Assembly (NCBI GenBank): GCA_017654935.2
Contig: CM065699.1
Coordinates: forward strand, 39,948,867 to 40,012,866
Direction: 5' to 3'
Source: Phymorhynchus buccinoides
Lineage: Eukaryota; Mollusca; Gastropoda; Neogastropoda; Raphitomidae
Length of the DNA: 64,000 nucleotides
A model generated the notes under the pieces. That model was not told the DNA's origin, did not search any database, and saw nothing but the letters and a program-made list of their open reading frames with translations. The position numbers and the translations under genes are program-made. Shown here piece by piece: positions 1-10,300 of the stretch (position 1 is its first letter; each line of letters opens with the position of its first letter).

Positions 1-960
1 TTACACAATTTAGATGACACCATTTTAGTCACTAAGTTTTGTAGATGATGCCATGCTAGTCATTACACAATTTAGATGTGGGTCACTAAAAATGTTTTAG
101 ATGACACCACGTGAGTCATTACACAATTTAGATGACACCATTTTAGTCACTAAGTTTTTTAGATGATGCCATGCTAGTCATTACACAATTTAGATGTGGG
201 TCACTAAAAATGTTTTAGATGACACATACCATGTGAGTCGCTAAGCGTTTTAGGTGACGCCATGCTGGTCATTACACAATTTTGATGACACCATGTGAGT
301 CGCTAAGCGTTTTAGGTGACGCCATGCTGGTCATTACACAATTTTGATGACACCATGTGAGTCGCTAAGCGTTTTAGATGATGCCATGCTAGTCATTACA
401 CATTTACACTAAAAATTTAGATTGACATGCTAGTCATTACACATGTGAGTCGCTAAGCGTTTTAGGTGACGCCATGCTGGTCATTACACAATTTTGATGA
501 CACCATGTGAGTCGCTAAGCGTTTTAGGTGACGCCATGCTGGTCATTACACAATTTTGATGACACCATGTGGGTCGCTAAAAGATTTAGATGACGCCATG
601 CTAGTCATTACACAATTTAGATGACGTCATGCTAGTCACTAAAAGATTTAGATGATGACATGCTAGTCATTACACAATTTTGATGACACATACCATGTGG
701 GTCGCTGAAAGATTTAGATGACGCCATGCTAGTCATTACACAAGTTAGATGACGTCATGCTAGTCACTAAAAGATTTAGATGATGACATGCTAGTCGTTA
801 CACAATTTTAGATGACAGTATTTCAGTTACTAAAAAAAAAAATTGATGACGCCATTATTGTCTTAACTAACTTAGATGACGTCATGCTAGTCACTAAAAT
901 TTTTAGATGATGTCATTCTAGTCATTACACAATTTAGATGACACCATTCTAGTCACTAAA
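1..960. repeat. Satellite/minisatellite array, about 60-bp units
   Basis: Reiterated phrases such as GTCATTACACAATTTAGATG, GATGACGCCATGCTAGTCA and GAGTCGCTAAGCGTTTTAG alternate through the first 960 bases. The basic unit is about 60 bp (two half-units of about 30 bp, each with a GATGA(C/T) core), with local higher-order copies at 240-600. The array runs off the left edge of the window. Divergence rises towards 960, as expected at an array margin. No coding potential was seen. Confidence 0.85.
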
Positions 961-1169
961 ACAATTAGCTCTAATTTTAAGACCATCACTGCAGGTGTCT
1001 GTAGTTCTCAGGCCTGGTTAGCAAAAAGAAAAAGAAAAGAAAGAAAAAAAAAAGTAACCCTCCGGGATATCATTATGAAAGGAAGCGTAGAATACAGCCC
1101 TGTCATGCTGTAGCGGTGACCAGTCTCAGACCGATACAGAACTCCATGGCATCATTGACCCTCATTATC

Positions 1170-1290
1170 ATTGGGCAGGTCATACAACGAAAGCCTGGCT
1201 GCCAACAATTTCCATCAATCATGTGGAAAGAACGGCAAAAATGGTCGCCGCTGAGGATTCTGGAAGTGAGTCTTTTGCTTGCTCTGTTGT
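1170..1290 (+). pseudogene. Degenerate duplicate of the SLC6 extracellular-loop-2 exon
   Basis: This stretch aligns to the exon at 2294-2412 together with its flanks: the same GGGCAG acceptor, the same ACAACGAAAGCCTGGCT start, the same GTGGAAAGAACGGCA core, and the same TTCTGGAAGTGAGTCTTT donor followed by a similar CTTGCTCTGTTGTC intron stretch. It lacks the LEDIIRR segment. Read as ..SYNESLAANN..CGKNG.., it hits TGA shortly before the donor, so it cannot replace the downstream exon. It is best read as a decayed exon duplication about 1.1 kb upstream. It still helps show the ancestral reading frame of the functional copy. Confidence 0.7.
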
Positions 1291-1434
1291 CTGTCATGTG
1301 TGACTGTCGTGTTTCAATGTCATTACCAATCCAGGTCTATACAATTGGGAAATTCGGGCTCCCAAAGTCGTGGGGATCAGTGTGTCTTTCGGGGAGCTAG
1401 TTCCCCCGGTGGAAGGTCTGTGGTGGTAACCCTC

Positions 1435-2060
1435 TAAGGAGTCACTCTCACTCTTGCCTTTTCCCTTTGCTCACTGTCATCTGCCTATCTTTAGCCTATC
1501 TTTCTATCTCCTAATACATTTTTGCAAAGATTTCCTCAGTCGAAGTCGGACTTGCTAGGTGGTGTAACTATTTCTTGAACAGGCATAACGGCAGCATGAC
1601 GCATCTCTCATGACAGGAAACTGTCTGAGCAGAAGAAGAAGGAATGTAAGGCCTCTTTTATTGCGCGGCGTACACCTGACTTCCAGATTAATTTTGGAGT
1701 GCCCAAAAAAATGTGGTTTCTGATTTTTTGAGTATATTTACCCCCCCCCCCCCGTGGGGTTACCGGGGAGTCTTTTGCATAAATAGTTCCCCCACCTTCT
1801 GGAAGTTCTGTGCTTGTAACTTCCTCTAATCTGTCACTCTTTTTGACTCTGCCTTTTCCCTTTGCTTACTGTCATCTACTATGGCCTTACCGGTCCATTC
1901 TCCTGCCTTTTTCACGAAACACCTTTCAAAAACATTTCCTTCAGCCGAAGTCGGACTTGCTGGGCTTAACTATTTCTTAGTTAGGCGCATAATGCAGCAT
2001 GACGCATCTGCGCTCATAATTGACAGGAAACTGTCTGAGCGATCGAAGAAGAAGAGGAGT
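1435..2060 (+). repeat. Two diverged copies of a dispersed repeat
   Basis: The blocks at about 1435-1625 and 1790-2050 share TGCCTTTTCCCTTTGCT, a GAAGTCGGACTTGCT segment and GACAGGAAACTGTCTGAGC. The same family recurs at 55325-55460 (+) and, inverted, at about 8125-8330 and 19495-19790. A C14 homopolymer at 1740-1753 and a G-rich run at 2085-2113 lie between or after the copies. It is a SINE/MITE-like family that I do not recognise by name. Confidence 0.6.
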
Positions 2061-2293
2061 ATATTAATTGGGGGTAATTTTAAGAGGGAGGGGGGGGTGG
2101 GGGGGGGGGGGGGTGAGCCCAGGGATAAGAAACTTGGGCATAATGGCAATTGTGGGCATACAGGGCAGGTATGAAGTTTTCTATTGACGGAGCTTGAGAA
2201 GTTTGGAAATCACTGATGTAAGTTTGTGTATGCAGGTTGGAAGGTTTTGATGTAAGTGTGGGGAAATAACCTTGGCATATATGCGGTGGGCAG

Positions 2294-2412
2294 GTCGTAC
2301 AACGAAAGCCTGGCTACCCCCCCACCCCCCCCACCAACAATTCCCTGGAGGACATCATCCGCAGGTGTGGAAAGAACGGCACGGGTGTGGCCGCCGCTGA
2401 GGAGTTCTGGAA
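2294..2412 (+). CDS. SLC6 exon: extracellular loop 2
   Basis: The acceptor is GGGCAG and the donor AA|GTGAGT; 39 codons plus 2 nt. The 3' half reads [17 protein letters not shown] then VAAAEEFWK, and joins the next exon with a split Lys codon to give EEFWK-GSVLRMS, the usual lead-in to TM4. NNS and NGT are potential N-glycosylation sites, as expected for EL2. The only open frame through the whole exon reads [10 protein letters not shown] at its start. The decayed copy at 1170-1290 implies an ancestral frame SYNESLA, displaced by one base across a poly-C tract (C7-A-C8) at 2317-2332. Either a homopolymer-length error or a real frameshift is possible. Confidence 0.75.
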
Positions 2413-5400
2413 GTGAGTCTTTGTTTTTTTAACCTTGCTCTGTTGTCATAAATGTCATATGATACACTGTCAACAGAAATGTCAAAAAAACTATACATAA
2501 CTGCAGATTGATTTCACATGTATGCATACATAAGGATCTGAGGTTTTGAAGCACCAAAATTAAAGCTGCTCAATGTGTTTCTTAATGTTCAGGGGCCCTG
2601 CGGATGTCGGGAGGGCTGGGCCCCAGTGGGAGATGATGCTGTGTTTCTTGATGTTCAGGGGCAGTGTGCTGCGGATGTCGGGAGGGCTGGGCTCCATCCA
2701 GTGGGAGATGATGCTGTGTTTCTTGATGTTCAGGGGCAGTGTGCTGCGGATGTCGGGAGGGCTGGGCTCCATCCAGTGGGAGATGATGCTGTGTTTCTTT
2801 GTGTTCAGGGGCAGTGTGCTGCGGATGTCGGGAGGGCTGGGCTCCAGTGGGAGATGATGCTGTGTTTCTTTCTGTTCAGGGGAAGTGTGCTGCGGATGTC
2901 GGGAGGGCTGGGCTCCATCCAGTGGGAGATGATGCTGTGTTTCTTTATGTTCAGGGGCAGTGTGCTGCGGATGTCGGGAGGGCTGGGCTCCATCCAGTGG
3001 GAGATGATGCTGTGTTTCTTTCTGTTCAAAGTGTGCTGCGGATGTCGGGAGGGCTGGGCTCCATCCAGTGGGAGATGATGCTGTGTTTCTTTGTGTTCAG
3101 GGGCAGTGTGCTGCGGATGTCGGGAGGGCTGGGCTCCATCCAGTGGGAGATGATGCTGTGTTTCTTATGTTCAGGGGCAGTGTGCTGCGGATGTCGGGAG
3201 GGCTGGGCTCCATCCAGTGGGAGATGATGCTGTGTTTCTTTAAATGTCCAGGGGCAGTGTGCTGCGGATGTCAGGAGGTCTGGGCTCCATTCAGTGGGAG
3301 ATGATGCTGTGTTTCTTGATGTTCAGGGGCAGTGTGCTGCGGATGTCGGGAGGGCTTGGCTCCATCCAGTGGGAGATGATGCTGTGTTTCTTTAAATGTC
3401 CAGGGGCAGTGTGCTGCGGATGTCAGGAGGTCTGGGCTCCATTCAGTGGGAGATGATGCTGTGTTTCTTTGTGTTCAGGGGCAGTGTGCTGCGGATGTCA
3501 GGAGGTCTGGGCTCCATTCAGTGGGAGATGATGCTGTGTTTCTTTGTGTTCAGGGGAAGTGTGCTGCGGATGTCGGGAGGGCTGGGCTCCATCCAGTGGG
3601 AGATGATGCTGTGTTTCTTTGTGTTCAGGGGAAGTGTGCTGCGGATGTCGGGAGGGCTGGGCTCCATTCAGTGGGAGATGATGCTGTGTTTCTTTATGTT
3701 CAGGGGCAGTGTGCTGCGGATGTCGGCAGGGCTGCACGACATGGGCTCCATCCAGTGGGAGATGATGCTGTGCTTCTTCGTGGCCTGGCTCTTCATCTTC
3801 CTGTGCCTAATGAAGGGCGTGGAGTCCCTGGGAAAGGTAAAAAACTGACAACAACAAGCATCACATGCTTACATAAACACTCATATGCATACACACACAC
3901 ACATTGAACAGGATGAAAGTGTCAGTGCACCATACACTAGGTCAGACAGAAACACAGACATCTTTGTATCAAACATTAACGCTAAACGTTCATCTAGTCT
4001 AGATAGTGGACCAAAAAAACAACAACAACAAAACATATTCTTGACTGTTATTTATGAAAAGTTACTTACTTATAGTAAACTAAAGTTTGCTTGAAAAAGT
4101 GATAGGACAAACTGTCCTGAGGCGAGAGAAATCAATAGGACAATGTCCTGGCTCTTGCAGAAACCATTCAGACAAAGCGTGGCAGTGTTACAAATTTCAT
4201 CAAGACATCAATATTTGTCCTGACAGGGGAAAACACAATATATGACATTTTCAATCTCAACAGGTGGTTTAAACAAATCTTTAATATTTCCAAACAACAC
4301 ATAATAACAGAAAGCAAAAGAGAGCATCAACAAGCTAGCGCTTATAGCGAGCATGCTCCTGAAATATTTCATGAAAAATATTTGGTGAATGACAGACTGT
4401 GTAAGTACAATAATACATCATTTATACTTGATAATTGAGCAAAAGAAAAGGCAAAAAAAAAAAAAAAACCACAATATGTGCGTACGCGCACGCTCATGAT
4501 GTACACGTGTGTGCTGCATGCAGGTGGTGTACGTCACTGCCACCCTGCCCTACTTCCTGCTGACGGCCATCCTGATCCGGGGCGTCACCCTGCCTGGGGC
4601 TGACGAGGGCATCATCTACTACCTCACCCCCGACTTCAGTCGCCTCCTCAGGCCGCAGGTACGCCTACTCACTCGGCTGCCCCTCGTCACATCAGTTTAT
4701 TCTTTTGGTTTTAGTTAGAATTTAGACATGTAGAGATTTGTCAGGAAACTTTTAGGAAATTCAAAGCCAGCAGGACTGTTCTTGAGAACTATATGCATAA
4801 ACGTTTATCCTTCTTTCTTCCACTTATGTAGGGTTTTCTGTACGGAACTTACACATCTAATGTGAACCCGGCCTTTAAGTTAGAATTTAGACATGTAGAG
4901 ATTTGTCAGGAAATTTTTTAGGAAATTCAAAGCCAGCAGGACTGTTCTTGAGATAAGTGTAAATCCATTCAGCCGCCTTCTTAACCCGCTGGTGCGCTTC
5001 CTCACTCGGCTGTCCCTCGTCACATCAGTTTATTCTTTTGGTTTTAGTTAGAATTTAGACATGTAGAGATTTGTCATGAAATGTTTAGGAAATTCAAAGC
5101 CAGCTGGACTGTTCTTGAGATAAGTGTAAATCCATTCAGTCGCCTTCTTAACCCGCAGGTGCGCTTCCTTCGGCTGTCCCTCGTCACATCAGTTTATTCG
5201 ACATGTAGAGATTTGTCAGGAAATGTTTAGGAAATTCAAAGCCAGCAGGACTGTTCTTGAGATAAGTGTAAATCCATTCAGTCGCCTTCTTAACCCTTTC
5301 ACCGCCAGCCACATTTCAGCCAAAATGTCCATTAAATTTACCTGGGTAGAGAACAAAACCCATCTGCAGTATTGGGGATTCTTCTGTGACATATTTAAAA

Positions 5401-7287
5401 TAAGGTCTATCCTTACTTCCCAAAACTAAGACAACAGGGTGTTTGGATAATAGACCCCAATTAGATGCCTTTTAGTGACATAGGTAATAAATCACTGTGG
5501 TGCTAAAATGCGACTTTGGCGGTGAAAGGGTTAACCCGCAGGTGCGCTTCATCACTTGGCTGTCCCTCGTCACATCAGTTTATTCTTTTGGTTTTAGGCT
5601 GTTTACACACATAAGCGAATTATATTCCATGCAGAAGTCCTGTGCGCAGGGGGCGGTGGGTGTAGACTGGGAGTGGCTGATGGAAGCATCAAAGACACAC
5701 GGACACACCACGATTAAGTCCCTTGGGTTTTTTTTCTAGGTAGCTGTGACCCACATACAAATGTCCCCAACTTCAAATTGAGGCTGCTCTTTAAAATGAT
5801 GTTTCGTTTTCAATTTGGGGACATTTGTATGGAACCGAGGAAACGCTGCGCTGCTGCTGAGTCACTTCAGTGAAGTTCAGTGGAGCTAACATATGCAGGA
5901 CACCACCTACTAAGACACCTACTGACGACAATAATGTCTTAGTCGCGGAGCCAGCGTGAGTGAGGTCCTCCTCCGAGGGCGACACCACGACCGTCCGTCA
6001 ACAGCTCCCCAGAACACACTGATCCCCACGACTTTGACCTGAACGCACCAAGGACATAGACTGGATTGGGTATCGAAACTGAGGTCACCATGAGAGCAGG
6101 GCATGCAAGGCCACAGAAATTGAGACATTTTTTTGTTCTTTTCGATGATTGATGGAAATGAAAGGGTCCCCTGTTTTGCCCTTGGTGTGTGCAGGTGTGG
6201 ATTGAGGCGGGTGTGCAGGTGTTCTACTCTCTGGGGCCTGCCTGGGGCTCCCTCATCATCATGGCCAGCCACAACAAGTTCAACAACAACTGCCTCAAGT
6301 CAGTCATTGCCACAATGCACCACGAAAGGGACATTAAGTGTCGAAATGACCATTCTGAGAAAATGGTTCAGTGGGAAACCTCAGGCAATTCGCTTTCTAA
6401 TGATATAAAAATCTGTCTTGTGTCCTTTTTTGTTGCAGAGTTATGAGCATTTAAAGTCAGTAAGGTGACTGTCGGCCATTTTGAGAAATCACAGTCTAAA
6501 TTCTAGCCTATCCTAGCAAAATGTATCAACCTACTAATTTTAAGGCACTTTTTGGAATATTTAGAGACCGTATTATGGGTCATTCTTTGTGTGTATGAAA
6601 TATAAGATGTTAGAGAGCACGAAAATACCCATAGCTCAACATTGACATAAAATGAGATTTGTGACTTTGCAAGCCTGTTGTGAGACGCTAACCCAGCGAC
6701 TTAATGTCCCTTTCGTGGTGCTGGATCACAAACAATGCAGTTCAGTGCAGTGCAGTGCAGTACAGGACAGTACAGTACAGTACAGTACAGATCAGTGCAC
6801 TACAATGCAGTGCAGTGCAGTCTAATGCAATGCAATAGGGCATTTGCCACGAGTGTTCGTTCTCTATACTAGACTACTCATTTGCCCGCACTCGTTCTGC
6901 CCGAGTTACGCTGACCTTTCTAATTCAACTCGGTGAAATTCAAGGTCGCCGGCACGCGGCAAATGCCCTATTTAATGCAATTCAATAACAATACAACAGT
7001 CAACACAGTACAATACAATGTAAAACAATGCAATAAAATACAGTGTATTACAGTGCACTACAGTGTAATGCAAAGAGGGAAAGTGGCAGAGTGGCTAAGA
7101 CGTTCGCCTGCCGATTTCAATGCGTGACTGCAAACATTTTCAGACTAAGATCTCATGCACAGTTTCCACAATCTGCAATAACAAAAAATCTGGAAGTAAG
7201 AAATACGAAAGAGTGTGCACATTACATGCAGAATCTCATCCACAATCCCGTCCGCTTATTTCCTCTATAAGTGAATGGGGTTCTTCT

Positions 7288-7319
<32 letters not shown>

Positions 7320-10300
7320 TTCTTCTTCTTCTTCTTCTTCTTCTTCTTCTTCTTCTTCTTCTTCTCCTTCTACCGTTGAGTATCCACAATCATCAGTTTG
7401 ATTTTATGATACTATATGCGGTCGAAGAGACCCAGCCCCTCCGACATGATGCTGAGTCGGCAGGAACACCTAATCTAGGGGGGAGGGGGGATTTGTATCT
7501 TGATGGAGGACTAGAATGAGCCGGCTTGTAGATTGTGGATGTAATGCGCACAAGGCCTTAGGTGCAGTCCGGCGGGGTGAGCGATTGTTTTCGTTTTGCA
7601 CCTCTGCGGTGGATTGTGGATGTAATGCGCACAAGGCCTTAGGTGCAGTCCGGCGGGTGAGCGATTGTTTTCGTTTTGCACCTCTGCGGTGGAACGGGTT
7701 TGGGGGGAAAGAAAAGCTTCCTATCATTAAAATGGGCGCTTTCGTTCCACCGCAGAGGTGCAAAATGAAAACAATCGCTCACCCGCCGGACTGCACCTTT
7801 AATGAAATGAGTTTCAGTTTTCCAGGCTTAGGGCTAAACAAGGGCAGTTGTCACGAGTGTTCATACGCTATACAAGACTACTAAATTGCCCGCGCTTGTT
7901 TGGCCAGAGTTCCTTTGATTAATTAATTAAGGATAATTCGATTATCAAATTTCAACTCGGTGAATTTCAAGGTCGCCGGCACCTGGCAAATGCCCTATTA
8001 CAAGACCTGCTTTCTTCTTCTACTTCTGCATTCCCAGGCCATATGGCCATAATGGGTAAGGTACGTATGTGTCCGGTTGTCAGTTTTCAATGGTCTCCCT
8101 GCTGTGCACAGCCGACACATTCCGATTTCGGAGGTGCTCAAAGGAGAAAAATTATTTAGAAGATTTAAAGGCAGGAGAATGGACCAATAAGTCAAAAAGA
8201 TAGTAGATGACAGAAAGCAAAGGGAAAAGGCAGAGTCAAAAAGATAGAGTGGCAGATTAGAAGTTACAAGCACAGAACTTCCAGAAGGTGGGGGAACTAT
8301 TTTTTTAATGAAAGTCTTCCCCTGGTATCCCCACGGAGAAGACCTGCTTTCATGTTTATGAGGGTTGCCCACTCGCACACCGTGCATCTGTTCACTGAAG
8401 AGGGTTTGTTGCATGTTACAGGGACTCTGTGTTCACTAGAGAGGGTTTGTTTCATGTTACATGGACTCTGTGTTCACTGGAGAGGGTTTGTTTCATGTTA
8501 CATGGACTCTGTGTTCACTGGAGAGGGTTTGTTTCATGTTACATGGACTCTGTGTTCACTAGAGAGGGTTTGTTTCATGTTACATGGACTCTGTGTTCAG
8601 GGTTTGTTGCATGTTACAGGGACTCTGTGTTCACTGGAGAGGGTTTGTTTCATGTTACATGGACTCTGTGTTCACTGGAGAGGGTTTGTTTCATGTTACA
8701 TGGACTCTGTGTTCACTGGAGAGGGTTTGTTTCATGTTACATGGACTCTGTGTTCACTGGAGAGGGTTTGTTGCATGTTACAGGGACTCTGTGTTCACTA
8801 GAGAGGGTTTGTTTCATGTTACATGGACTCTGTGTTCAGGGTTTGTTGCATGTTACAGGGACTCTGTGTTCACTAGAGAGGGTTTGTTTCATGTTACATG
8901 GACTCTGTGTTCAGGGTTTGTTGCATGTTACAGGGACTCTGTGTTCACTAGAGAGGGTTTGTTTCATGTTACATGGACTCTGTGTTCACTGGAGAGGGTT
9001 TGTTCCATGTTACAGGGACTCTGTGTTCACTAGAGAGGGTTTGTTCCATGTTTGCAGGGACTCTGTGTTCACTGAAGAGGGTTTGTTCTGTGTTGCAGGT
9101 ACTCTGTGTTCACTGGAGAGGGTTTGTTGCAGGGACTCTGTGTTCACTGGAGAGGGTTTGTTGCAGGGACTCTGTGTTCACTGGAGAGGGTTTGTTCCAT
9201 GTTACAGGGACTCTGTGTTCACTGGAGAGGGTTTGTTCCATGTTGCAGGGACTCTGTGTTCACTGGAGAGGGTTTGTTCCATGTTGCAGCGACTCTGTGT
9301 TCACTGAAGAGGGTTTGTTCCATGTTGCAGGGAGTGTTCACTGAAGAGGGTTTGTTCCATGTTGCAGGGACTCTGTGTTCACTGAAGAGGGTTTGTTCCA
9401 TGTTGCAGGGACTCTGTGTTCACTGAAGAGGGTTTGTTCCATGTTGCAGGGACTCTGTGTTCACTGAAGAGGGTTTGTTCCATGTTGCAGGGACTCTGTG
9501 TTCACTGAAGAGGGTTTGTTTCATGTTGCAGGGACTCTGTGTTCACTGAAGAGGGTTTGTTCCATGTTGCAGGGACTCTGTGTTCACTGAAGAGGGTTTG
9601 TTCCATGTTGCAGGGACTCTGTGTTCACTGAAGAGGGTTTGTTCCATGTTGCAGGGACTGTGTTCACTGACAAGGGTTTGTTTCATGTTGCAGGGACTCT
9701 GTGTTCACTGAAGAGGGTTTGTTCCATGTTGCAGGGACTCTGTGTTCACTGAAGAGGGTTTGTTCCATGTTGCAGGGACTCTGTGTTCACTGAAGAGGGT
9801 TTGTTTCATGTTGCAGGGACTCTGTGTTCACTGAAGAGGGTTTGTTCCATGTTGCAGGGACTCTGTGTTCACTGAAGAGGGTTTGTTGCAGGGACTCTGT
9901 GTTCACTGGAGAGGGTTTGTTGCAGGGACTCTGTGTTCACTGGAGAGGGTTTGTTGCAGGCACTCTGTGTTCACTGAAGAGGGTTTGTTCCATGTTGCAG
10001 CGAGGGTTCACTGGAGAGGGTTTGTTCCATGTTGCAGGGAGGGTTCACTGGAGAGGGTTTGTTCCATGTTGCAGCGAGGGTTCACTGGAGAGGGTTTGTT
10101 CCATGTTGCAGGGACTCTGTGTTCATCACGTTCCTGGGCGAGGGGACCAGCATCTACGGCGGCCTGGCCGTCTTCTCGGTGCTGGGCTACATGGCTCAGA
10201 TTAGAGACACTGGCGTGGACAGCGTCGTGACCTCAGGTAGGGCTGTCACGTTTGTGCGCAGCCACATTTTGCTACAGTGTTTCAGGCATGAGATTTTATT

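Noticed and set aside
8352..9426. 292-codon repetitive open frame
   Set aside because: Minisatellite artefact; the ~41-bp unit cycles through frames and the true exon begins at 10112.
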